From Candidula unifasciata (taxonomy: Eukaryota; Mollusca; Gastropoda; Stylommatophora; Geomitridae), in the NCBI GenBank assembly GCA_905116865.2, contig CAJHNH020006046.1:460001-524000 (forward strand): DNA of 64,000 nt, given 5' to 3'. The position numbers and the translations under genes were made by a program. The notes below the pieces were generated by a model that did no database searches, had not been told where the DNA came from, and worked only from the letters and a program-made list of their open reading frames with translations. This document shows positions 47,719 through 59,073 of this stretch, piece by piece. Numbering within the stretch: position 1 is the stretch's first letter; each line of letters begins with the position of its first letter.

Positions 47719-47979
47719 CTGTTATAATAGTCCCTCTTTTCTTTTGACAGAAAGAAATTAAAAAGCTGATGGCGGAAGGGAGAGGTGACAACCAAACAAA
47801 TATGTATGGTCAATCCATATAAATAACAATACCTGGCATCAATCAATACAAAAAAAATATGTATAAAACAGTTAACACAATAACTGTATTACGCACTAGT
47901 CAATACTATTTGTCAATGCTATTCGATATGTTTAGCAACAAGCAATACCACTGAATATACTACAAACCAATTAATATCT
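47719..47979. other. Unassigned AT-rich sequence
   Basis: Degenerate caataccaacaatac-like repeats near 47830-47960. Nothing else. Confidence 0.35.
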
Positions 47980-48190
47980 AAATAAAATAAAGGACCCTCT
48001 TCCTGTCAGTGGCATGTGGGGCATATGATGCTATAAGCCTATTTCTATGGACCTTGATGGATGATGGGGTCAACATCATGCAGGTCGCCTTGCTTCCCAG
48101 GTCTTCACCGAGTACCTATGCTGGGTCGAACTCAAGACCTTCTGACCGGCAGGTGAACCTCTGTCCGTTTCTGCACCGTGACTACATTGA
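47980..48190 (-). mobile_element. SINE family A, diverged
   Basis: Tail complement aaataaaggaccctcttcc; body cttcaccgagtacctatgct, gggtcgaactcaagacc; head ttctgaccggcaggtgaacc. Confidence 0.75.
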
Positions 48191-48350
48191 ACATACATTG
48201 CACTATTTAATACCAACTATCTGATGTTGCCAGATTGTAAGTAAACACAAATTCCTACTCATCCACACTAAACTACACGTTACTTTCTAAACCTTTCAGG
48301 TACCCCATCATTACTGCTATACAGTGGAACAGTTTTTCCAGGATTTGTAC
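48191..48350. other. Unassigned sequence
   Basis: Short link before the TTC tract. Confidence 0.3.
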
Positions 48351-49247
48351 CCGTTTCTTCTTCTTTATTTTTTTTTTTCTTTTTCTTCTTCTTCTTCTTC
48401 TTCTTCTTCTTCTTCTTTTTCTTTTTCTTTTTCTTCTTTTTCTTGTTTTCTTTCTCTTCTTCTTCTTCTTCTTCTTTTCTTCTTCTTAGTCTTCTTCTTT
48501 CTTCTTCTTCTTCTTCTCTTTAGTCTTCTTCTTTCTTTTCTTTTTTTCTTCTTTTTCTTCTTGTTTTTCTTCTTCTTCTTCTTCTTCTTCTCTTCTTCTT
48601 CTTATTCTTCTTCTTCTTATTCTTCTTCTTCTTCTTCTTCTTTTCTTCTTCTTCTTCTTTCTCTTCTTTTTCTTCTCTTTTCTTCTTCTTCCTTTTTCTT
48701 CGTCTCTCTTCTTCTTCTTCTTCTTCTTCTTCTTCTTTCTTCTTCTATTCTTCTTATTACTTCTTCTTTCTTCTTTCTTCTTCTTCTTCTTCGTCTTCTT
48801 TCTTCTTTCTTATTTTTCTTTTTCTTATTATTCTTCTTCTTCTTTCTTCTTATTATTCTTCTTCTTCTTCTTCTTCTGCTTCTTGTTCTTGTCTCTTTGT
48901 TCTTGTTCTTCTTCTTCTTCTCTTCTTCTTCTCTTCTTCTTCTTCTTCTTCTTCTTCTTCTTCTTCTTCTTCTTTTTCTTATCTCTTCTTCTTCTTCTTC
49001 TTCTTCTTCTTCTTCTTCTTCTTCTACTCCTTCTTCTTCTTGTTCTGTTCTCTTCTTCTTCTTCTTCTTCTTCTTCTTTTCTTCTTTTCTTTCTAGTCTT
49101 CTTTCTTCTTATTCTTCTTCTTCTTATTCTTCTTCTTCTTCTTCTTTTTTCTTCTTCTTCTTCTTCTTCTTCTTTTTTTTCTTCTTTTTCTTCTTCTTCT
49201 TCTTCTTCTTCTTCTTTCTTCTTCTTTCTTCTTCTTCTTCTTCTTCT

Positions 49248-49278
<31 letters not shown>

Positions 49279-49484
49279 TTCTTCTTCTTCTTCTTTCTTC
49301 TTCTTCTTCTTTCTTCTTCTTTTCTTCTTCTTCTTCTTCTTTCTTCTTCTTCTTCTTTTTCTTTCTTCTTCTTCTTCTTCTTCTTCTTCTTCTCTTTCTT
49401 TTTCTTCTTTTCTTCTTCTTCTTCTTCTTCTTCTTCTTCTTCTTCTTTCTTCTTCTTCTTCTCTTCTTCTTCTTCTTCTTCTCT

Positions 49485-49516
<32 letters not shown>

Positions 49517-49725
49517 TTCTTTCTTTTTTTCTTCTTCTTCTTTGTTCTATTCTGAATCCAAAACGGAAAAATTCTGCTTCTTTCTTTTCTTCTTTTTCTT
49601 CTTTCTTCTTCGTTTCTTCTCTCTTCTTCTTTTTTTTCTTCGGGAAGTCTTCTTAATAAAAAAAAATTCTTAATTTTTTCTGGCTTTTTCTTCTTTTCTT
49701 CTTCCAACTTTTTCTCTTCTTCTTC
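48351..49725. repeat. 1.37-kb imperfect (TTC)n polypyrimidine tract
   Basis: Almost uninterrupted C/T on the plus strand: TTC with TTTC, TCTTC and occasional A/G interruptions. Near 49552 a short break (ctgaatccaaaacgg) recurs at 49763. The 449-residue apparent frame is an artefact. Confidence 0.97.
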
Positions 49726-49870
49726 TACGTCTTGGCCAGTTTTTTGGAAAGAAAGTTTGTCTATTCTGAATCCAAAGCGGAAATGTGCCTGCTTGATTTT
49801 CGTTATTGATTTGTTAATCCTAAAGGCTGCAATCCGGGAAGTGCAGTAATAATAAAAAATCGTTAATTAT
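49726..49870. other. Flank of the TTC tract, possible repeat G remnant
   Basis: tctattctgaatccaaagcgg and aatgtgcctgcttgatttt have weak similarity to repeat G. Confidence 0.3.
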
Positions 49871-49874
49871 TTTT

Positions 49875-50220
49875 TGGCACCAGTCAATTCCAACAACAAT
49901 ATATGTATCACCAGTCAATTCCAACAACAATATATGTATCACCAGTTAATTCCAACAACAGTATATGCAGCACCACTTAATTCCAACAACAATATATGTG
50001 GCACCAATCAATTCAAACAATATATGTGGCACCAGTCAATTCCAACAACAAAATATGTGGCATCAGTTAATCCCAACAACAATATATGTAGCACCAGTTA
50101 ATTCCAACAACAGTATATGTGGCACCAGTTAATTCCAACAACAATATATGTAGCACCAGTTAATTTTAACAACAATATATGTAGCACCAATCAGTAATAA
50201 TAAATATACCTAGCACCAAT
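49875..50220. repeat. 31-bp minisatellite, about 11 units
   Basis: Units caccagtcaattccaacaac followed by aatatatgtat, with gtagcac and gtggcac variants. Degenerates after 50160. Confidence 0.95.
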
Positions 50221-51060
50221 AAATAGTATGCAGCGAACATTGCTATGTTCAGTCAAACTGAATGATTTCGAAAGGGCGCAGAATCCATGGAATGGAGGAT
50301 TTATGTGTGTCTATTTCAGTCTTCCATAACTATGGAAAAGACATTTCCCCTTTTTGCTGGGGATCCGAGTAATGACTGTTAACAGTAGTCCTTCGATTTT
50401 CCCTAATGTAGGGGAGACAGGCAAGATAAATGTTATAAATACGTCCAAGGTAGAAATTTGTCTTCGCCAAGAGAAGGAGTTTTGTGAAAAGATTGTGACT
50501 GTGAGGTACATTATGTAAATTCACTACCGTGTAGTTATCTGTTTCGCCGCTGGGGAAGGCAGGTGAATGCTATTGTTAGCGTTTATTGTTATTATTTTTA
50601 ACCGAACAAATATTATTTTTTTCGGGTACTAGGTTGACGTTTATTGACAATGAAACAACTAACCGCATAATGACTCCATCACAGGAGGGCTTGAACCTGG
50701 GAGCTTGAACCTGGGGGCTTGAGAACCTTGAGCTCCACGCCTTCCCCCCCCCCTGGTCCCCTCTTCTACAAATGTGTGTGTTCTTCTACCTTTCTACTTC
50801 TTTCTATGAGTGCCGATCAATACACTTTCTGTTACTTGATTAATTTTATTAATTTGTAAAGGAACAAAGCTTCCCTACCCCTAACAATGTATAGTTATCT
50901 TTTTTCAGTTTGTGGTTATACTCGTACATTATCGTATTATTTCAAATACATTATTATATGACATTAATGCAGCATATTATTATTAATCACTTAAACAAGG
51001 CTCAGCCGCACTTTAGGTCCTAGAAATATTATTCCCTCTACTCTTTAAATGTATAAACCC
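50221..51060. other. Unassigned sequence
   Basis: About 840 bases. Contains gggagcttgaacctgggg repeated near 50688-50720 and a C10 run. No gene is seen. Confidence 0.4.
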
Positions 51061-51062
51061 TT

Positions 51063-51738
51063 CTTGCAGCCGCCACTCAGTATTTTCTTTACGTATGCCT
51101 GAGTACCACTGCATTTCTCTTGCAGCCGCTACTCAGTATTTTCTTTATGAATGCCTGAGTACCACTGCATTTCTCTTGCAGCCGCCACTCAGTATTTTCT
51201 TTATGTATGCCTAAGTACCACTGCATTTCTCTTGCAGCCGCCACTCAGTATTTTCTTTATGTGTGCCTGAGTACCACTGCATTTCTCTTGCAGCCGCCAC
51301 TCAGTATTTTCTTTATGTATGCCTAAGTACCACTGCATTTCTCTTTCAGCCGCCACTCAGTATTTTCTTTATGTATGCCTGAGTACCACTGCATTTCTCT
51401 TGCAGCCGCCACTCAGTATTTTCTTTATGTGTGCCTGAGTACCCACTGCATTTCTCTTGCAGCCGCCACTAGTATTTTCTTTATGTGTGCCTGAGTACCA
51501 CTGCATTTCTCTTGCAGCCGCCACTCAGTATTTTCTTTATGTATGCCTGAGTACCACTGCATTTCTCTTGCAGCCGCCACTCAGTATTTTCTTTATGTGT
51601 GCCTGAGTACCACTGCATTTCTCTTGCAGCCGCCACTCAGTATTTTCTTTATGTATGCCTGAGTACCACTGCATTTCTCTTGCAGCCGCCACTCAGTATT
51701 TTCTTTATGTATGCCTGAGCACCACTGCATTTTTCTTA
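51063..51738. repeat. 56-bp minisatellite, 12 units, each with a splice-acceptor-like motif
   Basis: Units run from cttgcagccgccactcagta through ttttctttatgtatgcctga to gtaccactgcatttct. tttctcttgcag|cc in each unit resembles a 3' splice site. One unit has an extra C and lacks a TC (51440-51475). The array ends at the LINE fragment that follows. Confidence 0.95.
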
Positions 51739-51739
51739 C

Positions 51740-52240
51740 AGAACAACATTAATGCTCTACGACTGTGGCCAGTAATTTCACTTGACCTCCACGGTGTTGA
51801 TCTTGTCAGCCATGTCCGAAACCTACCAAATCCATCTCAATATCTCTTCTTCACCATCATTATGAGGTGCCTTGCCGACTGGCGTTGGCGATCATGACTC
51901 TCCATAATCTGCGATCTCCTGCAGCATGTATCAGTCCGTGTGCCGACACACCTCCATGCCATGCAACAAGACTGTCACGCATCTTCTCTTGTTGTCTTCC
52001 TCTATCCCTCCGTCCACATATCTTTCCAGTGGTCACACAATGTTTTATTTTCCATCTTCTCATAACATGGCCGAAAAATGATGACTGTCTCCTTCTGATG
52101 TCTGTGATAAGTTGTCTTCGGGCTCCCGCCTCTTTCAAAACCTCTTGGTTGCTCTTGTTGGTTGTCCAAGGAATTCTAAGCATTCTCTGAGGCCTCAAGA
52201 CATTGTTTGGCCTGCCTGCCGATTGTCCATGATTCACAGC
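51740..52240 (-). mobile_element. LINE L2 C-terminal relic
   Basis: A 125-residue frame (52237-51860) contains PQRMLRIPWTTNKSNQ, QSSFFGHVMRR, VTTGKICGRRDRGRQQEK and VAWHGGVSAHGLIHAAGDRR. It is the longest intact C-terminus of this family in the window. The 3' part continues to about 51740 next to the 56-bp array. Confidence 0.9.
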
Positions 52241-52350
52241 CCAAAATCTCTTACAGTTTGAATATTAACTCACACATGCTTGGAACAATCTTCCACCAAC
52301 TGAACAATCAAACTTAATTTACACAATAAGGCGCCCCTGTGGACCTGTGA
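52241..52350. other. Short unassigned link
   Basis: Nothing recognised. Confidence 0.3.
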
Positions 52351-52354
52351 TTAT

Positions 52355-52575
52355 TGCTAGAGTAGTCCGGCTCTCTAGCATAGTTGGCTAAACCGGATTG
52401 CGCGGTGACCGGGTGACGAACTCCTTGTGGTCCGGGTTCACTCCCCGGGGTAGGCAGAAAAGCCATATTTCTCCCAGATTTACGATATTTATCATGGAAT
52501 CAAGGCCGAAAGGTTGCGATATCCATAATACCGAGCCTAAGGGTTAACAACTCATGGCTTCTGGACCAAAACAAA
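52355..52575 (+). mobile_element. tRNA-derived SINE (type E)
   Basis: agcatagttggctaaaccgg is A-box-like and ggtccgggttcactccccgg B-box-like (52429-52450), a tRNA-like head. The body includes catatttctcccagattt and atatccataataccgagcc, ending near aaacaaacaaac. Confidence 0.7.
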
Positions 52576-52874
52576 CAAACAATGCCACAGTAGGGCATAT
52601 TAGGCAGAGTGTCTTGATATTTCTATTCCCTCTATCACTGTGAGTATACATTCCCTTAATTTACAAAGCAGATTTATTCACAACGCATTCCTTAAAAAGA
52701 CACTAATTTAATAAGTGAAGATTGTTAGAAAGTTTAGTTGCAATCAGACACATACTGCGGGAGTTATTAAAGGCAGTATAAAGTGTTAACCTTTTGATTT
52801 GTTTTGCACTGGCAGATATCTAAAACTTGATTTCGGATATATTTAAACGGACAACGAAACCTGAAAATTAAGAG
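52576..52874. other. Unassigned sequence
   Basis: Nothing recognised. Confidence 0.35.
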
Positions 52875-53062
52875 ACTTTTGAGATTTAGAACATGAAATG
52901 TGCGAACCCTTTACGATGAAGAGACAATGTCCAGAGAGAGAGCTGCAAACACTTGGTGTTACCAACTGGAAAGAGAAAGCCAACTAGAGAGATGAGTGGA
53001 GACTGGTGATCTCTGCATCAGTGAACCTCAAGAAGAAGAAGAAGTAGAAGAAGAAGAAATTA
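52875..53062 (+). mobile_element. Possible internal-deletion LINE derivative, family L8, with GAA tail
   Basis: The sequence encoding NVRTLYDEETM resembles the start of a LINE endonuclease. It is followed within about 20 bases by LGVTNWKEKAN and RDEWRLVISAS, the family's C-terminal end, and a GAAGAAGAAG tail (53031-53058). Confidence 0.5.
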
Positions 53063-53064
53063 TA

Positions 53065-53117
<53 letters not shown>

Positions 53118-53140
53118 GGTTGATATATATATATATATAC
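53063..53140. repeat. (GT)n and (AT)n microsatellites
   Basis: GT at 53068-53113 and AT at 53123-53140. Confidence 0.95.
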
Positions 53141-53399
53141 AATCAGTGGACGGGTTCTTGTACAGTAGACGCTCTTGTCGGGACACGCCTGAAAGTCTCT
53201 CGTTCTGTAACCAGTTCTCCCGCCCTGTGTGCTTCGTAGCCAGTAGATCTTCAATGGCGTATATCCACTATCTGTGTATCGAAGCTGAAACGCTAAAACC
53301 TGAGGGCTTAGGGGGCTGCCAAACTTGGGACTTTCGTAAAAATTTTGACACTGTCTGATCCTTGCCGAGCAAAACTGTATTTTTGAAAGCATGTCCGGT

Positions 53400-54145
53400 G
53401 ATTGGTACGTTTTAGAAACGCAGGGACTGGCCAGCTGGCGCTGCAGAATCAGAAGTTCACCTAATGATTCATGACAATTCCCGCCCAAGGGATGTGATTA
53501 TCTATACAGATGGCTCGTGAGGGGCAGATGAAGTGCATGGGCGTTTATAAACAAAGCGAAAAAACGTCGCTTGGTGCCGCAAATCCTGGCATATGATGTT
53601 ACAGCGTCTAGTTTGAGAATGGAGGTGGAGGCTGTCATTGCTGCTTTCTGCTGGCTTAAGAATCAGCTGTACACACATGCCGTGATTGTAACGTATTCAC
53701 AGAGCATGTTAAGAAAGGTGGATACAGGTATGCTCCGTGCAGAGTGGCAAGCATCACTTCGTTCGTCCCGGGTAGTTGGCATCCTTTGGATATATTCTCC
53801 AGGAATGCAGATGTGTTGGGAAATGAGCAGACATATAGACTGGCGGGTTCTGCACCACTTGGTGGTGAACTGATGTATGACAAGCTAGATGTTGTAAGGG
53901 CTCTCTGGGAGCGAGTGAACAGTGCGGAAGCGCAAATAGATCATTACGGTCTGAGGATAATGGCGCTGCGAGGAGTTACCAGGGGACTTTTCGGACGCTC
54001 AACACTAAAGGAAAAAGAGAGACAGATATACAATCAGACAGTTACTGGTGCAATCGGAATTTGAACACTTCGTTTGCTGCTGAAGATAGGGATGGGGCCC
54101 CTATGGGAGTGTCCTGAGTGCTATGATTTCGATTCCTAATTCAAC
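53400..54145 (+). mobile_element. LINE L1 relic with RNase H
   Basis: Encodes VIIYTDGS (about 53490), then SLRMEVEAVIAAFCWLKNQL, VTYSQSMLRK and PGNADVLGNEQTYRLAGSAP in shifting frames, ending with a CPECYDF-like stretch. The catalytic Asp of TDSQS is Tyr and the His of PGHAD is Asn, so RNase H is dead. It lies close to the copies at 12840, 23230, 35560 and 61870. Confidence 0.88.
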
Positions 54146-54984
54146 ATTTAATATTCAAAATTTAGACAATTTTCTTCAAGTGTTTCAAATGTTGGAGTTG
54201 TACGCTTTGCTGAAGAAAGACAGACGTCATTATGCCAGCCTTATTAAGGAACAACATTATAAACAAACACACACACACACACACAAATAAAGATTGGAGA
54301 AAAGTAATGGCTCAAGATCAACCACATAATGATGAGAAAACACCAGAAACATTTTGGTTTCCAATTTCAGAAGAAAAGTGTGGAGATGAAAATCGGTTTT
54401 GATTAGTACTGGATTGTTTGTATCTGCTGGTATTACCTCATTTTAGGCTGCCTAGAAAAGGGGTTTTCTCTGCTTGAGAATATTAAGATAAAGAAATCGC
54501 TTTTCTTTGAAGACTTCGACAAATAAATGCCTTGATGAAATCAGTCATTGCTGTCAGACATTAATTGCATCTACTGAAAGCCGCCTCAACAGCTTTGAAA
54601 TCGTACTTAGTGGGAGAAATTGATACAGCAATGATGTAATAGACAAAGAATTCAGTTCTGATAAAATATAATGTAAACATATGTTTAATACGTGTGTGTG
54701 TCTGTGTGTGTGTTTTTAAAGATTTTTTAATGTGTTTTGTTTTTAATTGATAATCAAAAATGTGGTGTCCGTGCTGTGTTTTTATGGTACCTTTTTCATT
54801 AAAAAAAACACGCTACTATTGCTAACAAACTTTTATCAACCCCGGTAGCTTAGGCTGCTTGAAAACACCCTCCCCTTCCCATCATGCCCCTCCCCCAGGC
54901 CAAATCTGCATTCTATCCTGCGAATATTTTCTTTGTGTTGGCGTTTCTGCAATAACGTAGTTTGAAACAGTATATTGTCTTTAC
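54146..54984. other. Unassigned sequence
   Basis: A short CA run (54269-54285) and a GT run (54689-54712). No gene is seen. Confidence 0.4.
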
Positions 54985-55050
54985 ACAACAGCCAGGGGCT
55001 GCAGGGGTTGGTTCTGCAATGTCCTGTAAAGGTTACGCAACTAACCTTAT
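54985..55050 (+). mobile_element. SINE family B 3' end fragment
   Basis: ggggttggttctgcaatgtc followed by ctgtaaaggttacgcaacta. The remainder of the element is missing. Confidence 0.8.
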
Positions 55051-55650
55051 ATTGTTTTTCTTTTATTGTTTCTTAAAGCCGCCGTTGAAATCACTCAAAT
55101 GCCTTCAGACATTCACGCTGGAACCCAAGGTCCGTGCACCTAGAGGTAGTGGCGTAGCAAGGGTAGGGGTACCAGGGGCGGACAATCCCCCCTCCGCTCC
55201 CCCCCCCCCCGTGGCATTACAAAGTCAGGCAGTACCCGGTGCGGAAATGTTTCTGTCGAACCCCCCCCCCCCCTTTCCCTCTCCCCCCAAACACACACAC
55301 ACATACACAAACGTCGACACAATTTCTTTCAGGCTAAAAGCATATTTTGTTGTTGTCGTTTTGTCACCTCCATCTCAGGGATGACACCCGGTGCCTCCAG
55401 CACCCTCTAAACGCCTCTGCCCTGAAGCCCCCCCTCAACGCCCACCTTTTTTTTTTTTTGTCTCTAAATAAATGTATAAAGAAATGGAGGTTGGCCAAAC
55501 CCCCTTTTTTAGAGAATTGGCGGGGGGATTAAGTGGGCCTACCTAAACGTGTATAGTGTATAGGTGATCTCTCGTTAATAATTTGTTTAGACATTTCTTA
55601 TATTATTTTAAATTGTTAATCTTTTATAACTGCACAACTAGACAATGATT
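55051..55650. other. Unassigned sequence with poly-C tracts
   Basis: C10 at about 55201-55210, C13 at about 55261-55273, CA repeats and T11. No gene is seen. Confidence 0.4.
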
Positions 55651-55654
55651 ACAG

Positions 55655-55875
55655 GAGCAGCTGGCCGAGCGGTTACAAAGTCGGGCTCTAATACGGGAGA
55701 CCTGGGTTCGACCCTTCCCCCTCCCCTCAGTAAGGTCATAGAGGTTTTCTTTCAGGGGGAAAATTAAACGTCTTAGCCTGCACAGTCCGTGGCGACAGCA
55801 CTAGCCAGGCGGCCCCGAAACATCAGGCTCAAGAAAACTGGTAAAACAGACAGCAGTGACAGTAAATTAAGCCCC
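55655..55875 (+). mobile_element. tRNA-derived SINE (Ser/Leu-like head)
   Basis: agctggccgagcggttac is a strong A box and gggttcgacccttccc a B box (55700-55720). The internal spacing suits a class II tRNA. The body has agcctgcacagtccgtggcg. No cloverleaf beyond the head is seen, so it is not a tRNA gene. Confidence 0.75.
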
Positions 55876-56249
55876 CTGAGCCTTCGCTGGCTCCTAAATG
55901 TACAATGGGGGTGGGGAGGATTATAGACCCCCCCCCCCTCCCCAATCCCCCATGTTTACTGTGTGGCAGCGCAAAGGATCAAAAGAAGTAAGCCTAACTT
56001 GCTTTCAACCAGCGTCCCTAGAGGGGGAGCTTTTGGTTATAAATGTGACTAGGTTTATGTGCGCCGTATAAAATGGCTTAGCATTGCTCGTCACCAAGTA
56101 ACCCTTGAAAGGACTCCTCCTGAGTTGATGCAATCAAAAGAGACAGACCCAAATACTGTCCCGATGACGACTAAGTCGTCTACCGACCAGCTAATTGGCT
56201 TAAGCGTGAAGTAAGCCAGACCACTGCGCTTTTTAGCTGCGCATATACA
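55876..56249. other. Unassigned sequence
   Basis: A C9 run near 55929-55937. Nothing else recognised. Confidence 0.4.
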
Positions 56250-56516
56250 CGCCAGTCGGCTCTGTGGCTAAGTTGATGCGAACGCTTCGTAATTCCGGGA
56301 TACCGGGTTCGATTCCAGCTGCTGGCCATGCGCCTTGTGTTGGTTTCGACTGTGGTATCAAGAAAGCCTACCGTCCAGAAAGCAATGGCAAACTACTGGG
56401 CGTAAATTTGCCTAGAGAAACTACTTGGAATATGCCATACAAATCGTGACCGTCCTTTACAGGACGTTGCCTAACCAGGCAACGTCCTGTAAAGGATACG
56501 CAACTAACCTTATATA
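56250..56516 (+). mobile_element. SINE family B with an inverted duplication of its 3' end
   Basis: Head gctctgtggctaagttgatg with B box gggttcgattcc, then the usual body to ctagagaaactac. The end appears as cctttacaggacgttgcct (56454-56472), aacc, and aggcaacgtcctgtaaagg (56477-56495), a perfect 19-bp hairpin, then atacgcaactaacctta. Confidence 0.88.
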
Positions 56517-56529
56517 CACGCTATGTCAT

Positions 56530-57142
56530 CAGATTTCATCACAGCTGGTTTGTGCATTTTGTTACAACCAAGTCAGACTTACTGAGAACGAAAGACAAGG
56601 ACTCGGTAGTCAATTTGAATTTGTGTGCAGCAACCAGAATTGTAAAAGGCAGACCATTTTTAATTCAAACCCTCAAATTAGTGTCAACAACAGCAACAGC
56701 TTACAAGTACACTCAGTCATTAGGCGAGCTGTCTTTGCTATGCGCTGTGCAGGAGGTGATCGCTCGGACAAACATTTTGTGGAATAATGAATCTTCCGCC
56801 GCCTGTCCAGAAGAGTACATATAAACTAATAAATGAAAGGATAGAAAGTGCTGTTAGCTCCTCTCAAGCAGCTAGCATGAAGAAAGCTGCAGAAATAGAA
56901 TTTAGATTAGCAGAGAAGACAGAGTCAGTTGATGATAGCCGGGATATTGATGTGTCTGTAGATGGAACCTGGATGACCCGAGGACATTCCTCAAAAATAG
57001 GGGTAACCACGCTCATTGGCTGTGTCACAGGAAAGGTTATTGACACAGGTGCACTCTCAAAAGTGTGCAAATCTTGTAACTACTGGAACACTCAAGACAA
57101 GGATTCAGAAGCTTATGAGTTGTGGGGACACAATCACCAATC
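56530..57142 (+). pseudogene. Mutator-like transposase relic, N-terminal half
   Basis: A first frame (56425-56787, coding from about 56530) has CAFCYNQVRLTENERQGLGS and CSNQNCKRQ, a Cys-pair zinc-binding pattern, ending at RCAGGDRSDKHFVE. A small indel near 56750-56770 shifts to the frame at 56787, where TFCGIMNLPPPV continues the same protein. Residues 55-66 of that frame read DVSVDGTWMTRG with Asp59, a likely catalytic acid. TGKVIDTGALSKVCKSCNYW and WGHNHQSQC follow up to the array. Transposases of this Mutator-like group are DDE-type enzymes that cut and join element ends in the nucleus. Terminal repeats were not identified, so the element limits are unknown. Confidence 0.85.
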
Positions 57143-59073
57143 ACAGTGTACATCTACACATAATGGTTCATCTGGAGGTATGGAAGCAACAATCACAGTG
57201 TACATCTACACATAATGGTTCATCTGGAGGTATGGAAGCAACAATCACAGTGTACATCTACACATAATGGTTCATCTGGAGGTATGGAAGCAACAATCAC
57301 AGTGTACATCTACACATAATGGTTCATCTGGAGGTATGGAAGCAACAATCACAGTGTACATGTACACATAAATGGTTCATCTGGAGGTATGGAAGCAACA
57401 ATCACAGTGTACATCTACACATAATGGTTCATCTGGAGGTATGGAAGCAACAATCACAGTGTACATCTACACATAATGGTTCATCTGGAGGTATGGAAGC
57501 AACAATCACAGTGTACATCTACACATAATGGTTCATCTGGAGGTATGGAAGCAACAATCACAGTGTACATCTACACATAATGGTTCATCTGGAGGTATGG
57601 AAGCAACAATCACAGTGTACATGTACACATAATGGTTCATCTGGAGGTATGGAAGCAACAATCACAGTGTACATCTACACATAATGGTTCATCCGGAGGT
57701 ATGGAAGCAACAATCACAGTGTACATCTACACATAATGGTTCATCCGGAGGTATGGAAGCAACAATCACAGTGTACATCTACACATAATGGTTCATCCGG
57801 AGGTATGGAAGCAACAATCACAGTGTACATCTACACATAATGGTTCATCTCCTGGAGGTATGGAAGCAACAATCACAGTGTACATCTACACATAATGGTT
57901 CATCTGGAGGTATGGAAGCAACAATCACAGTGTACATGTACACATAATGGTTCATCTGGAGGTATGGAAGCAAACAATCACAGTGTACATCTACACATAA
58001 TGGTTCATCTGGAGGTATGGAAGCAACAATCACAGTGTACATCTACACATAATGGTTCATCTGGAGGTATGGAAGCAACAATCACAGTGTACATCTACAC
58101 ATAATGGTTCATCTGGAGGTATGGAAGCAACAATCACAGTGTACATCTACACATAATGGTTCATCTGGAGGTATGGAAGCAACAATCACAGTGTACATGT
58201 ACACATAATGGTTCATCTGGAGGTATGGAAGCAACAATCACAGTGTACATCTACACATAATGGTTCATCTGGAGGTATGGAAGCAAACAATCACAGTGTA
58301 CATCTACACATAATGGTTCATCTGGAGGTATGGAAGCAACAATCACAGTGTACATCTACACATAAATGGTTCATCTGGAGGTATGGAAGCAACAAATCAC
58401 AGTGTACATCTACACATAATGGTTCATCTGGAGGTATGGAAGCAACAATCACAGTGTACATGTACACATAATGGTTCATCTGGAGGTATGGAAGCAACAA
58501 TCACAGTGTACATCTACACATAATGGTTCATCTGGAGGTATGGAAGCAACAATCACAGTGTACATCTACACATAATGGTTCATCTGGAGGTATGGAAGCA
58601 ACAATCACAGTGTACATCTACACATAATGGTTCATCTGGAGGTATGGAAGCAACAATCACAGTGTACATGTACACATAATGTTCATCTGGAGGTATGGAA
58701 GCAACAATCACAGTGTACATCTACACATAATGGTTCATCTGGAGGTATGGAAGCAACAATCACAGTGTACATGTACACATAATGGTTCATCTGGAGGTAT
58801 GGAAGCAACAATCACAGTGTACATCTACACATAATGGTTCATCTGGAGGTATGGAAGCAACAATCACAGTGTACATGTACACATAATGGTTCATCTGGAG
58901 GTATGGAAGCAACAATCACAGTGTACATCTACACATAATGGTTCATCTGGAGGTATGGAAGCAACAATCACAGTGTACATCTACACATAATGGTTCATCC
59001 AGAGGTATGGAAGCAACAATCACAGTGTACATCTACACATAATGGTTCATCCGGAGGTATGGAAGCAACAATC
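57138..59073 (+). repeat. 52-bp minisatellite, 37 units, grown from the transposase GSSGGMEA codons
   Basis: Each unit runs caatcacagtgtacatctac, acataatggttcatctgg, aggtatggaagcaa and, in the transposase frame, encodes HNGSSGGMEATI. CAATC starts lie at 57138 and 59069, 1931 bases apart, which is 37 x 52 + 7. Visible indels are +1 (57366, 57971, 58281, 58361, 58391), +3 (57847) and -1 (58679), also +7 in total. Variants: acatgtacac (a palindromic form), atccggagg (57690-57800 and 59048) and atccagagg (58998). As 52 is not a multiple of three, every frame is stopped (VYIYT then stop). Confidence 0.98.

Noticed and set aside
48324..49673. 449-residue reading frame
   Set aside because: It is entirely a TTC-tract translation, with no domain and no codon variation expected of a gene.
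55660..55730. A functional tRNA gene
   Set aside because: It has A- and B-box-like segments but is followed by a SINE body. I could not fold a full cloverleaf with a paired acceptor stem.
57138..59073. CRISPR-like array or a repetitive coding exon
   Set aside because: There are no spacers, each frame hits a stop once per unit cycle, and the unit is explained by the transposase motif.
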